Below, piece by piece: positions 8,351 through 17,971 of a DNA stretch of 64,000 bases. The stretch's first letter is position 1. Every line of letters starts with the position of its first letter. This DNA comes from Vulcanococcus sp. Clear-D1 (GTDB lineage: Bacteria > Cyanobacteriota > Cyanobacteriia > PCC-6307 > Cyanobiaceae): NCBI RefSeq assembly GCF_014654725.1, contig NZ_JACVZV010000024.1:1-64000 (forward strand), given 5' to 3'. The translations under genes and the position numbers were made by a program. The notes below the pieces were generated by a model that worked only from the letters and a program-made list of their open reading frames with translations, had not been told where the DNA came from and did no database searches.

Positions 8351-11300
8351 ATGAGCGATTTTTACTATCTCTACGACCCCGCCGACAACCTCGCCCTGGG
8401 CCAGGCGATCCATCTGGCCAACACCGATGGCGGCATGTCGTACATCGTGCCATTCGCCGTCAAAACGGGCAGCGTCGATCCCTCGAATCCCGCATCAGCG
8501 GGTTTAGGCGTCATTGAAACGGCGATTGCCGCCGGACCTCTCCATGTTGGCGGCACCAATGATCCGGTCAGCAACAGGCTCACACCAGCCGAATTTGAGG
8601 GCATGGTCAGCGCTGAACAGTGGACTGCCATCAAGGCAATGGTAAAAGCCAGTATCAACCAGGCACCGCCTGCCGGCTGGAGCGAGGCCTCGCTGATGGA
8701 CGCCACGAGCACCTACTCAGTGATCAGTGCCGGCGCGTACAGCGCGGCAAATCAACTACAGACGCATGTCTTCACAGCAGGAGCATGGAAAGACGCTGAC
8801 ACAGGTTCCAACCCTCGAGGGAACCCGTTCATTGCCTTTGGTGGCAAAGTGACAGATGCAGCATTTATCGACTACAGCGGACATCACATACCGACAGCAA
8901 GCTATATCGGACAGTCTGTTCTCAGCTCAAGCGGCTTTGTTAATGGCGGAGAGCTGTACCAATCCATCCACTCAGATATTATCTTAGGCGATGATAACGG
9001 GAGCCCTGTTTACGGCCTCAGCATTGAGGCCGGAGCCAACAGAGTAGTCACTCTGCTCAATTTCTCGGCTACCAGTCAAGGCCTAGGCGAGAGCAGGGCA
9101 GCGCTAGACAACCTCGATTTCACAACCAGCAACAACGCATCCCAGGGGACAGCACTACACATCTATTCTGGCGACGTAATAATAGGCGGAGACTTTGTAG
9201 TCGACCAATTCACACAGGTCTTCAACGGAACCACTGCAATTCAAGGTGCCGTACAGATTACCGGCACCAACAGTCGAGCCACATTCGACAAGGCGAAGAT
9301 TTTGCTTGGCTCAGTCCGCGGGTTTGAGTCCATGATTGATGTCAGGGATAATGCGGTACTTAGCATCAAAGATTCAACTGTTTACGGGTTTGGCAGCTCT
9401 AATAGCGATGCCCCACTAATCCAGGGAGCAGGACTTGATTGGGCTCGGTTCTCAGAGAATCCGGGCTCAGCAGCAATCGCTCACTTGATCTCCGCCTCAA
9501 ACAATGCGCTGGTAACCCTTTCGAATTCTACATTGCTTCGAGAAGAGTACAGAACGCCACAGGGAGAGTACATGGATATAGCGACTAATATGACTCGACC
9601 TTGGGGCGACAATGATTACAATAAAATATCCAACGGCGAACTCAACGTCGGAATAGGCGGAAAGATGGAGATCCTGAACTCTAGGATCCTGGGTTCTGTG
9701 ATCAGCGACATAGGCAGCAACAGTCTCACGGTCCGCAATTCCGTCATCGCTGGCGACCCTGTAGGCGAGCGCCAAGGCGCATCGCTGATTCAACTCAATG
9801 GGGGATCAGTCAATATCGAGAACAGCCTAATTGACAGCCTAGACACGAGATTTATTAGCGGCGGAAACTTACAGCAAGACAACAACACTCATATCCTCGC
9901 TTCTGCAACTCCGTGGACTGTTTCGACCACCACTACACCAACCTACAGCGCACTGAGTACCTTTGCTGCGCCAGTGGCCCCGCAAAACCTGGAAGGCTGG
10001 GCCGACAAAGACAGTACAGGTAGCAAGGTCCGCTTTCAGTTTCAGGGACCGACAGGTGCTGCGCTCAATCCTGGTGGGGTGAGCCGCACGCTGCCCGTGC
10101 TGCTCAGCGAGTCCGCCCTGCCTCAGGTCGCAGGCAACGGTGCCACCACCTTTTCGCTGGCGGCCCGCTTCACCGAACCTGTGAGCGGTTTCGATAACGC
10201 CGACCTGCGCCAAGCCCTCGGTTCGAACGCCCTTACTGCCGGGTGGCAGGTGGCCAACACCCCGGTGAGCCGTGATGGAGGCCTCAGTTGGTCGTTCCAG
10301 CTACAGAGCCCAGCAACCTTCACCACACCACTCTCCCTGCAGCTCGCTCCGGGCGCTGCCGACTCCAAGCTGGTGATCGGCCTGGGCAGCAGCGCCTCCA
10401 ACAGCTTCAGCCTGAGCCCCATCTCCAACGGCGGTCCGGGGCTTGGCGGTGCTGGTGGTGGGGCCACCAGCACCGCCTACCCGCACATCACTCAGATCTC
10501 CACCTCCTTCGGTTCACTGCTCGATGCCCAAGAGCAGGGCCGCACGCAGACCGTGCGGTTGATCACAGAGAACACCGTCGACGGCACTCCCCTCAAGTTG
10601 ACGCTCGGCTCACAGAGCTACACAGCCGTCGTTCAGAACAACCAAGCCACGCTCAGCCTCAGCCCAGGCGATCTGCAGACGCTGGCCAGCGGTATTCATC
10701 TCCTTGCCGTAGAGGGGCGCGGGGGCGGATCAGGCAACACCCCGCTTATTCCAAGAGAGAGCATCAGTTTCACGGTTGATGGCCCCCCACCCCAGACCAT
10801 CCCGCTAATCACCAGCATCGCCCCGGCTTTCGGGACACTGCTCACAAGCAGCGCCGCTCAACAGGAGCAACAGGTGCTAGTCGGCACGCGGCGCTTCTCG
10901 GCGGGCGACCGGCTGCAGCTTTTGCTTGATGGCGTAGCCGATCCGGGGATCACAGGCGGTCTCGTCTCTGACAAGGGGACAGCCACCTTCACCCTTCCCG
11001 CAGCCCTGATCGCCGGCCTGCGCAGCGGCCTACACCGCCTCAGTATCAGCGGCACCAACGCCTCAGGGCTGCAGGCGATCGCTTCCGAATTGCCCTTCTC
11101 AGTGGAGGGCATCCATGCCCTGGCACCCCAGCTGACCAGCATCGTGGCGTCCTTCGGAGCTGAACTCACCTCCCAGGAAGCCATGAGCGATCAAACCGTG
11201 ATCGTCACCAGCGACGGCATTGCTGATGGCTCCACACTGCGCCTAAGCCTGTTCGGGAAGACCTACGACGCAACGGTCACCACCAACCGCGCCACCTTCT

Positions 11301-13489
11301 CTCTCCCCGCAGCCGATCTGCAGGCCTTACCAGCCGGGAGTGACCTGCTGAGCGTTTCCGGGCCGCTCAATGCACTGTTGCAGGCTCCGGCTACACAGCA
11401 GAGCTTCAGCAAAACCACAATCTTCTCCCCGCCACCGCATCTCCTTTCAATCGTGCCCAGTTTCGGGCACCTACTTGACGCTTCAGAAAGCGCTCTGGAC
11501 CAGACCGTGGTGGTGAGTACCGAGAATTTCAGCGATGGTGACACGCTCACCCTCGATCTGGCCGGTCGCAATCTCTCAACCACGCTGCAAAACAACCAAG
11601 CGACGTTCACCCTCACCACCGCTGACCTCCAGGCTCTGGCAGAGGGCAGCCAAACCCTGCGCATCAACGGCCGCAGTGCCAGTCTCGATGCTCCCGAACT
11701 GCTCTATTCATTCAGCGTCGATCGCAGCGCCACACCGGCGGCAGCACCGCGCATCACCGCCATCGCGCCTGATTTCGGGGGGGTGATTGAGCGCAACGAG
11801 CTCGGCGTTGATCACACCGTCATCGTCAGCACGGCCGATCTGCCTGATGGCACGACCATGCGGCTCACCCTCGATGGCGCCTCGTTCTCCAACGCCGTTC
11901 TGGTGCAGGCCAACCAGGCCGTGTTCAGCCTGTCAACCACAGAGCTAGATGCCTTGGATGCTGGATTGCACACGCTGATCGCTGCCACGGATGGGAATCT
12001 CACCCCGCCCCAGCTCTTCCGCTTCTCCGTGGAGCCGGCACCCGCACAGCTGTCGCCCCATGTGCTGGGCATCGTGCCCGGCTTCGGCACCATCCTCACC
12101 AGTGACGAAACCTCCACCGCTCAGACCGTTGTCGTGACCACATCGGCCGTTGAGGATGGCCGGCCGATCGAGCTCCAGGGACCGGCCGGTCTGCGGGTCA
12201 AGAGTCAGGTCATCAACAACGCCGCCAGCTTCTCGCTCACTTCCGCTCAACTTCAGAAGCTGCCCGCCGGTCTGCATGCTCTGACGGTCAGCGTTAGCAA
12301 TCGCGGCGGCATCGCCGCACCCACAGCCAGCCAGTCCTTCGCTGTCGACAGGCCGCCCGCCAAGCCCACGGCCCACATCGATCAAATCGCGCCGGCATTC
12401 GGGTCGGTCCTTGAAGCAAGCGAAATCGGTCGCGATCAGACCGTCGTGGTCGGCACTAGCGGCTTGGCAGCGGGTGACATCGTGCGGCTCAGCCTGGAGG
12501 GTCAGACCTACTCCGCTCCGACCGATGCCAACGGCGATGCCAACGTTGTGATCCCTCAGCAGGATCTGCAGCGACTGGTCGCTGGCATTGAAACCCTGCG
12601 CGCCGATGCACGCACCGCAGCCAATCTCAAGGTGCCGGCACTGGAGCGCACCTTCGTCGTCAGTGGCAATCCCGATGTCCCTCATATTCTCGATATCGAT
12701 CCTTCCTTCGGCGCCAGCCTCACGGCTGCGGAACGCAAGCGCGATCAGACGGTCGCGATCCTCACTGCATCGATGCCAGACGGCCAGCCACTGACCCTGG
12801 GGCTCAATGGCCGCAGCTACACCGCCACCGCAGCAAACAACGCCGCGAGCTTCTCCATTCCTGCCGCCGATCTCACCCTGCTTAGTGAAGGCCTGCATAC
12901 CCTGACGCTGACCTCACCTGGCAGCAGCACCCCGGATGCCAGCCAGAGTTTCTCGGTGGTGCCCTCCAGCGATCCCGATTCGGGCTCCGGTTCCGGGAAA
13001 GGGCTCAGACTGATCGGGACCCCCCAACCCGACGAGCTCAGCGGCGCAGGCCTGGGGGACCGTATCCGCGGCCGCGATGACGGGGACCGTCTTGCAGGTC
13101 TGGCCGGCAACGATGCCTTGTTCGGTGGACTCGGCCGAGACAAGTTATGGGGCGGTGCTGGTGATGATTTGATTCACGGCGGGCCAGGTGGCGATGTATT
13201 ACGTGGAGGATTCGGTAGCGATATTTTCCACTTCCACCCCTACCACAGTCCGGTTGGACACAGACTCCGCGGCCGTGACGTTATTGCCGACTTGTTTAGC
13301 AACGATCGAATTGATTTCACACAATTCCCAGAGCCACTCACTTTCATTGGTACATCCCCCTACAGCGGCAGCGCTGGCGAGCTTCGCTTCGCTAACGGCC
13401 TGCTCACCGCAGATACAAATGGGGATCTTCGTGATGACTTCGCAATTGAGGTTCGCGGTTCACTCTCAGCCAAACAACTTCTGCTTTAA
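8351..13489 (+). CDS. Giant secreted repeat protein with RTX tail (1712 residues)
   Basis: There are three parts. Residues 1-550 include a beta-helix-like zone of short repeated strands (for example VLSIKDSTVYGFG, MEILNSRILGSVISD, LTVRNSVIAG). Residues about 711-1540 hold eight tandem repeats of 103-108 residues, starting at DNA positions 10481, 10802, 11126, 11435, 11747, 12056, 12371 and 12680. Each has the plan I-x-P-x-FG-x-L, DQTVVVST, DG-x-L-x-L-x-L-x-G, NNQATFSL, DLQ-L-x-G-x-HTL and FSV. Residues about 1555-1625 are RTX nonapeptides (GGLGRDKLWGGAGDDLIHGG), and the last 60 residues form the usual C-terminal secretion region. No signal peptide is seen. It is probably exported by type I secretion as an adhesin or surface layer protein; no exporter lies in this window. 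Confidence 0.82.
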   Translation: MSDFYYLYDPADNLALGQAIHLANTDGGMSYIVPFAVKTGSVDPSNPASAGLGVIETAIAAGPLHVGGTNDPVSNRLTPAEFEGMVSAEQWTAIKAMVKASINQAPPAGWSEASLMDATSTYSVISAGAYSAANQLQTHVFTAGAWKDADTGSNPRGNPFIAFGGKVTDAAFIDYSGHHIPTASYIGQSVLSSSGFVNGGELYQSIHSDIILGDDNGSPVYGLSIEAGANRVVTLLNFSATSQGLGESRAALDNLDFTTSNNASQGTALHIYSGDVIIGGDFVVDQFTQVFNGTTAIQGAVQITGTNSRATFDKAKILLGSVRGFESMIDVRDNAVLSIKDSTVYGFGSSNSDAPLIQGAGLDWARFSENPGSAAIAHLISASNNALVTLSNSTLLREEYRTPQGEYMDIATNMTRPWGDNDYNKISNGELNVGIGGKMEILNSRILGSVISDIGSNSLTVRNSVIAGDPVGERQGASLIQLNGGSVNIENSLIDSLDTRFISGGNLQQDNNTHILASATPWTVSTTTTPTYSALSTFAAPVAPQNLEGWADKDSTGSKVRFQFQGPTGAALNPGGVSRTLPVLLSESALPQVAGNGATTFSLAARFTEPVSGFDNADLRQALGSNALTAGWQVANTPVSRDGGLSWSFQLQSPATFTTPLSLQLAPGAADSKLVIGLGSSASNSFSLSPISNGGPGLGGAGGGATSTAYPHITQISTSFGSLLDAQEQGRTQTVRLITENTVDGTPLKLTLGSQSYTAVVQNNQATLSLSPGDLQTLASGIHLLAVEGRGGGSGNTPLIPRESISFTVDGPPPQTIPLITSIAPAFGTLLTSSAAQQEQQVLVGTRRFSAGDRLQLLLDGVADPGITGGLVSDKGTATFTLPAALIAGLRSGLHRLSISGTNASGLQAIASELPFSVEGIHALAPQLTSIVASFGAELTSQEAMSDQTVIVTSDGIADGSTLRLSLFGKTYDATVTTNRATFSLPAADLQALPAGSDLLSVSGPLNALLQAPATQQSFSKTTIFSPPPHLLSIVPSFGHLLDASESALDQTVVVSTENFSDGDTLTLDLAGRNLSTTLQNNQATFTLTTADLQALAEGSQTLRINGRSASLDAPELLYSFSVDRSATPAAAPRITAIAPDFGGVIERNELGVDHTVIVSTADLPDGTTMRLTLDGASFSNAVLVQANQAVFSLSTTELDALDAGLHTLIAATDGNLTPPQLFRFSVEPAPAQLSPHVLGIVPGFGTILTSDETSTAQTVVVTTSAVEDGRPIELQGPAGLRVKSQVINNAASFSLTSAQLQKLPAGLHALTVSVSNRGGIAAPTASQSFAVDRPPAKPTAHIDQIAPAFGSVLEASEIGRDQTVVVGTSGLAAGDIVRLSLEGQTYSAPTDANGDANVVIPQQDLQRLVAGIETLRADARTAANLKVPALERTFVVSGNPDVPHILDIDPSFGASLTAAERKRDQTVAILTASMPDGQPLTLGLNGRSYTATAANNAASFSIPAADLTLLSEGLHTLTLTSPGSSTPDASQSFSVVPSSDPDSGSGSGKGLRLIGTPQPDELSGAGLGDRIRGRDDGDRLAGLAGNDALFGGLGRDKLWGGAGDDLIHGGPGGDVLRGGFGSDIFHFHPYHSPVGHRLRGRDVIADLFSNDRIDFTQFPEPLTFIGTSPYSGSAGELRFANGLLTADTNGDLRDDFAIEVRGSLSAKQLLL
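10481..12960 (+). repeat. Eight tandem protein-coding repeats of 309-324 bp
   Basis: Successive repeat starts are 321, 324, 309, 312, 309, 315 and 309 bp apart. The protein motif is well kept, but the DNA copies have diverged, so the array is old rather than freshly amplified. Confidence 0.8.
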
Positions 13490-14007
13490 GGAACAAAGTC
13501 CGCCCAATACAAGCCCAAAGGATTCGCCCTGTTGTTCACAGGACTCGCATAGCAATCTTCAGCCTCTGAGCAGGAAGTAATGTGATGCTCGATACTTGAT
13601 TCCTTGGCATCAGCCAGTTGTGGCGGCGTCACCACAACTGGCATGTGACTTGTTGGCGTTGCATTGGGCGCAGCCCCCTAAAGCATAGAAATGCCCCAGC
13701 CTGCTCTTTAATGTTCTAGTTGGCTCCTTGAGGGAGGCCTTGGAAAATCAGCGCCATTCAGGAGGCCAATGGCGGTCGCAGCTCAGATTTTTTTTGGGGG
13801 GGGGGGCTGAATCAAGTCCAGCTATGGATTAAGTCCTATCTCTTGCCGCATCATTGCCAGCGGTGTCGGCGATGTTATGGAATCACCGCCTCTAGGCTTT
13901 CTCAGATCGAGCCGAATCCAGCCCGACGCAGCAGGTTCGTGGCTGCGGTTCTCATTTTGGCCATGACGTCAGCGAGGCTTCTTCAGTAACGGGCCGTTAG
14001 CGAATTG
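13490..14007. other. Gap with hairpin and G-run
   Basis: No gene is supported. The gap contains a 10-bp-stem inverted repeat at 13614-13641 and a T8-G11 tract at 13788-13806. Confidence 0.5.
13614..13641. terminator. Perfect 10-bp hairpin
   Basis: CCAGTTGTGG (13614-13623) pairs perfectly with CCACAACTGG (13632-13641) around an 8-nt loop, 125 bp after the giant-protein stop. There is no T-run. It may be a terminator or a protein-binding site. Confidence 0.45.
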
Positions 14008-14355
14008 TTACCTAATGGCGTTTGACAGAACACCAGCCAGCCCCGCCCACCGATCCGCTGACCATGGCGGCGGGCCCCAGAGGCCGGGATCAAGCATCGA
14101 GTTACATTCCTCGGCGATGGCATCCCATTCCCTTTCGGCTGACCTAGTGAGGGGGCTTCCAACCCGGGCCACCGTCAGCGAGCGCACCGCCTCCTGGAGG
14201 CTGGATAGACCTGGTGGCTCAGTCTCAAGCAGCACTGAGCGCCCTTGGCTGCCGCGTTCGTAGTTACGTAGGCGGCCGGCCTTCAGAAGCCGCTGCAGGA
14301 CGCTGCGGCTGCGGTAACCGAGCAGGGCTGAGGCTTCGGTGAGGTTGCAGATCAC
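14008..14355 (-). CDS. HTH-like protein of the mobile element
   Basis: A 115-residue protein with GTG start and an upstream AGGA at a suitable distance. Residues 5-30 (NLTEASALLGYRSRSVLQRL, then KAGRLRNYE) look like a winged-helix/MerR-type DNA-reading head. The remainder has a C-terminal PWSADRWAGLAGVLS. It lies 200 bp downstream of the primase-helicase and is read in the same direction, so it is probably part of the element's replication or control module. It could be a small-terminase-like or excisionase-like protein; the family is not certain. Confidence 0.55.
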   Translation of the reverse strand: MICNLTEASALLGYRSRSVLQRLLKAGRLRNYERGSQGRSVLLETEPPGLSSLQEAVRSLTVARVGSPLTRSAEREWDAIAEECNSMLDPGLWGPPPWSADRWAGLAGVLSNAIR

Positions 14356-14555
14356 AGTTTTCCTGCCTACTTTTTACGTTGGCATATGTCCATTATCGGG
14401 GCAAGTTTTGAAGGCAAATGCCTGGGTGATGATAGAGATCCGAATCACCTCTCGAGACACCTCTTTAGAAGGACCCACTCGTAAATCCAGTGCGTTTCTT
14501 TGGACTTCTTCTGGCCCGGCACTTGGGGGTGAACCCAACCCACAAGCTGGGGTGA

Positions 14556-17549
14556 TCATGCGGCCTCACCTTCTGGACCCTGCTGCTGGAGCTGCTGTTG
14601 GATGTGGGCGGCGATGGCCGGGGTCTCCAGCAGGTTTTTGACCAGTCGCCCAGTTAGCCCTGGCGGTGGGATTGAGATGCGGTTCACCAGCACAGCGGGG
14701 ATGGCGGTGGGATCCTGAATCGCCAGGTGGATGGCTTCCTGCTGCCAGGGGTGCAGCCCCTCACTGACCCCAGGTGACCCTGCATGTGACCCTGAGGGTG
14801 ACCCCAGATCCATTGCGCTGGAGAAAAGGTGACCCTGGTGACCCTGTTTTTTCACATCTCCCTCTTCTTTATACGTAAGGGGTGATACGTCCCCTGCACT
14901 CTCTTCATCACATGTATATCCCTTTTGACTTTCTACACTGAGTCGAGAAATAGGGTCACTAGGGTCACCTTGGTTTTGCTGCAATCGATCTGGGGTCACC
15001 TGTTTTTTTCTGGCAGGGTCACCTGGTGACCCCACTGCCGGTGGCGGGGAAGCGCTTAGTGCAGTCGCTCCAATCTCCGCCCCCGCAAGAGAGCAGCCAG
15101 GCAGCGGTTTGAGCCCCACCAGCACCTTCTTTCCCTGGCCAGCGGAGACGGTGCCGATGCTGGGCGCGAGCCGTTTGAGCAGGGCCACGATCCGGTGCGC
15201 AGCCTTAATCGGGGGGTCGCCCTCGGCTCCCCTGTCCGTCACGGTGAAGCGAAGCTGACCAGTGGGTGCGTCGCTTCTATCAAGCTCCCAGGTGGCCCAC
15301 CCCTCGGCCACATACCAAGACCGGATGTAAGGCCACAGTTCAGAGGGGCCGAAGCGTGGCCCGATCTGGTCCTTCCTGGTGCCTGCCTCCAGCTTCAGGT
15401 CTTCAAGCAGACGCACGAGGTGGGTGGACTCCTCCTGGATGCGGCGCATGGCTGCGCGTGCTGGCTCGCGGGTGAAGCCGTGCCGGGCGACGTGCTGGAG
15501 GCCAGCGAGCATGGCGTTGAGCATGGCCGGCAATACCTTGGCGCTCACCCACTGCGGGTCGTTCTTGAACCTGGGGTCAGCCTTGAGAGTCCCTGGGGGC
15601 AGCGGCGTTTCTGTGGAGTAGGTCCTGTCGAAACTGAACACGTCGATTCGGCTACCGATAGCAGCCTGCGCCGCATCAATCAGCGGGGGTTTGTTGAAGT
15701 TGAAGAACATCACAGCCTCAGGATTGATAGCCCAGGACTGCACGTTCTTCTTCTCCACCCTGAGGCAGTCTCCCGAGATGGCAGCCTTCAGGGATTCACA
15801 GTGTTCAATCTTCACCCCAGCTGAGTTCTCTGAGGAGATGTTCACCCTGGCGGTGCCGAGATCTGCGAGGTTGAAGCGGCCTGCCCCGGAGCCGGTGTCA
15901 AAGCTCTTGAAGTCGCTAATGCGGCAGCCGGAGACGGCGCCGGCTCCAACGATCTGAGCCAGCATCTTTTCCAGGGTGTCTTTGCCGTTATTGCCATCCC
16001 CCAGGCAGAAACTGGCGGGGATTCGGTCGCGGAATCGGCGGATGGTTGGCACATCCAGGGACGCGCCGAATCGTTCCATAAGCATGTCGCCCTCCTCTGG
16101 GGTGAGGCACTCCATCAGCCGCTGGAATTCAGCGGGGCTGGCCTCAGGGTTGAAGGCACACCCGGGAGAGGAGGTGAAGATCAGCTCAGGACTGTGTTTG
16201 ATTAATCGATGCTGGAGGGTCCGGCCGCCTTCGCCACCCCAGGAGAGCTGGAGGACTCCATTGCTGCAGTTCACGTAGCCGCCGGGGTTGAACGCTGACG
16301 AGTCCTTCACGGTGCTGAGCAGCAGGAACTCAATGGCCTCCTTGATGCACTGCGGCGCGGCATATGGGATGGTCTCCTGCCCGAAGCGGTCCTCCACCAC
16401 GTAGTGAGAAGCGAACCAGACGATCTTTGTTGTGAGCTCCGATACCTCGATCTTTCTGTGGTGATCGCCAACGAACTTGTACAGAGTGTCGCCCATAGAC
16501 GCGTAGCCGCAGCCACCATCGAAAAGCTCGTTCAGGACGATGTGGCCGAAGCGGGTGGCGAGACTGCCCAGGTCGTCCTTGTCTGGCGGCGTGGCGTCGG
16601 TGTCGCTGGTGCTTGCTGATTCCACGGCGGCACGCATCCCTTTAAGCCGTTCTGCCTTCCGTCGCCGTGCCTGCTGGCGGCTTTTGTAGCCAGCGACCTT
16701 TTTGAGGATGCTGCGGGCCAGCTCCACCCGCATCTTCAGGTTCTGTTTGGCGGCGTTCTCCACCATCAGGGTGACGGTGTTCTCATCGAAGCCAGCCCGG
16801 AAGGCGATGGTGGCCAGAGCCCGGACATTGGAGATCTGCAGATCGGCGCGGATGTCTCGAGACCAGTGCTCACGGATGGAATGGATCAGCTCACGGGCGG
16901 AGTAGGCCTTGTGAGCGATGGCCTCGAACTCCTTGGGCGAGTGGTGACGGAAGAACTCACAAGCACCGGCGGTGCTGTTGTCGTCCACCGGGGGGAAGAA
17001 GGCCAGCTTCAGGTCACAGCGATCAAGGCCAGCCGCTACGAGCGCACCCCAGACGCCAGGTTTCCAGGCGGCATCGGCGTCATAGATCAGGAGCTTCACC
17101 GAAGGGGGCAGCAGCTTCCAGGCGGAGACTCCAGCGATGGCGCAGACTGTTTTGCCAGTGGCCAGATGAAGTCGCAGAGCATCTTTCCAACCCTCGGTGG
17201 CCATGACCGGATCGCCGTCGCCAAACACGGCAATTGTCTGCTTGTGTCCAGCTCTGCCCATGTATTTGGCCGGTTTCTTCCCGCCCTTGGGGATGACGGG
17301 ACTGTCGGGCCTGAGCTGTCCGAACTCCCCCTTGAAGGGCAGCAGCAGCCCTTCGGGGTGGTGGACCTGATCGTCGACACCACGGATGCGGTAACCAAGA
17401 GATTGCGCCTCCTTGGATGAAATCGACCGAGCGCCGTACTTCAACGCCGCCTTGACTCCTTCGGCGCCTCCAAGTTCTTCGTAGAGATGCCGCTCATGTT
17501 CTGATGAGAGCCTGCCTCTTGGCGCTGATAGAGCAGCGTCTTTTTTCAT
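14556..17549 (-). CDS. TOPRIM/SF3-helicase primase of the mobile element
   Basis: A 997-residue protein from ATG 17549, which overlaps the preceding small gene by 4 bp. Residues about 105-180 form a DUF3854/TOPRIM-like primase region (VMATEGWKDALRLH, then LLIYDADAAWKPG). Residues about 517-525 are a Walker A box GDGNNGKDT, Asp instead of the usual Ser in GKST, followed by the D5/poxvirus-type SF3 helicase core (ISSENSAGVKIEHCESLKAA; MFFNFNKPPLIDA). The last 200 residues are low-complexity and carry the GGTGACC iterons in their DNA. Such proteins replicate phages, satellites and plasmids autonomously. With the nearby recombinase, this marks the element as self-replicating after excision. Confidence 0.85.
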   Translation of the reverse strand: MKKDAALSAPRGRLSSEHERHLYEELGGAEGVKAALKYGARSISSKEAQSLGYRIRGVDDQVHHPEGLLLPFKGEFGQLRPDSPVIPKGGKKPAKYMGRAGHKQTIAVFGDGDPVMATEGWKDALRLHLATGKTVCAIAGVSAWKLLPPSVKLLIYDADAAWKPGVWGALVAAGLDRCDLKLAFFPPVDDNSTAGACEFFRHHSPKEFEAIAHKAYSARELIHSIREHWSRDIRADLQISNVRALATIAFRAGFDENTVTLMVENAAKQNLKMRVELARSILKKVAGYKSRQQARRRKAERLKGMRAAVESASTSDTDATPPDKDDLGSLATRFGHIVLNELFDGGCGYASMGDTLYKFVGDHHRKIEVSELTTKIVWFASHYVVEDRFGQETIPYAAPQCIKEAIEFLLLSTVKDSSAFNPGGYVNCSNGVLQLSWGGEGGRTLQHRLIKHSPELIFTSSPGCAFNPEASPAEFQRLMECLTPEEGDMLMERFGASLDVPTIRRFRDRIPASFCLGDGNNGKDTLEKMLAQIVGAGAVSGCRISDFKSFDTGSGAGRFNLADLGTARVNISSENSAGVKIEHCESLKAAISGDCLRVEKKNVQSWAINPEAVMFFNFNKPPLIDAAQAAIGSRIDVFSFDRTYSTETPLPPGTLKADPRFKNDPQWVSAKVLPAMLNAMLAGLQHVARHGFTREPARAAMRRIQEESTHLVRLLEDLKLEAGTRKDQIGPRFGPSELWPYIRSWYVAEGWATWELDRSDAPTGQLRFTVTDRGAEGDPPIKAAHRIVALLKRLAPSIGTVSAGQGKKVLVGLKPLPGCSLAGAEIGATALSASPPPAVGSPGDPARKKQVTPDRLQQNQGDPSDPISRLSVESQKGYTCDEESAGDVSPLTYKEEGDVKKQGHQGHLFSSAMDLGSPSGSHAGSPGVSEGLHPWQQEAIHLAIQDPTAIPAVLVNRISIPPPGLTGRLVKNLLETPAIAAHIQQQLQQQGPEGEAA
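14773..15031. repeat. Eight GGTGACC iterons inside the primase gene
   Basis: GGTGACC is found at 14773, 14797, 14828, 14837 and 15025, and its reverse complement GGTCACC at 14963, 14994 and 15017. Most extend to AGGTGACCCTG. In the coding strand the motif is read in three frames (as GSP, as GD/GH and as VTP), so DNA-level and not protein-level selection explains it. Near copies lie at about 14786 and 14953. This is a candidate replication origin or a binding array for the primase or an HTH protein. Confidence 0.6.
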
Positions 17550-17785
17550 GGCATCTGCTCCAGCCACTCCGCATCGCCGCACATAGCAGCATCGACGTAA
17601 AAGTCGGCCTGCTCGGGGGTGCAATCAACAATTGCCCGCAGTGCCATGGCGACACGCTGTTGCACCCAGCAACAACTCGCTGCATCTTCGGGTTCTCCCC
17701 ATTCCGTATCCCTTGCCAGCAGAGTCAGGAGTGCTTTCGCCAATTCGAGAGTATCGGTGCGATCCAGGTAGAAATTCGCCTGCAT
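17546..17785 (-). CDS. Small acidic hypothetical protein
   Basis: A 79-residue protein (ATG 17785) with net negative charge and alpha-helical look, including TLELAKALLTLLARD and ASCCWVQQRVAMALRAIVD. No family is recognised. It overlaps the primase start by 4 bp and begins 3 bp after the stop of the previous small gene, so it belongs to one tight operon with the HTH genes and primase. Confidence 0.6.
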   Translation of the reverse strand: MQANFYLDRTDTLELAKALLTLLARDTEWGEPEDAASCCWVQQRVAMALRAIVDCTPEQADFYVDAAMCGDAEWLEQMP

Positions 17786-17788
17786 TGC

Positions 17789-17968
17789 TCAGCTCTCCCC
17801 CTGACGAATGTCTTCGATCTGCATCAGGATCACATCAAGAAGAACATCTAGTTCTGCTTCTGCTTGGTGGGTAGCGATGTAATCTCTGATTGCGTCCTCA
17901 TCACTGATTTTTCCTTCGAGTTGAGCCTCGCGTTTCCAAAGCTCATCGAGGGCAAGTGCTATCCACAT
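17789..17968 (-). CDS. 59-residue hypothetical protein in the HTH-primase operon
   Basis: Reads from ATG 17968 to TGA 17789-17791 and begins MWIALALDELWKREAQLEG, then a run of acidic helix ending IEDIRQGES. It fits exactly between its neighbours, with 3-bp gaps on both sides, which supports it being a real gene despite its length. No family is recognised; it could be a small partner or antirepressor. Confidence 0.5.
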   Translation of the reverse strand: MWIALALDELWKREAQLEGKISDEDAIRDYIATHQAEAELDVLLDVILMQIEDIRQGES

Positions 17969-17971
17969 GGC

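Noticed and set aside
8351-13489. Non-ribosomal peptide synthase or other giant enzyme
   Set aside because: No catalytic motifs; the content is beta-rich repeats and RTX nonapeptides.
14773-15031. The GGTGACC array as a CRISPR or a coding amino-acid repeat
   Set aside because: The units are too short and irregularly spaced for CRISPR, and they are read in three frames, so they are not a protein repeat.
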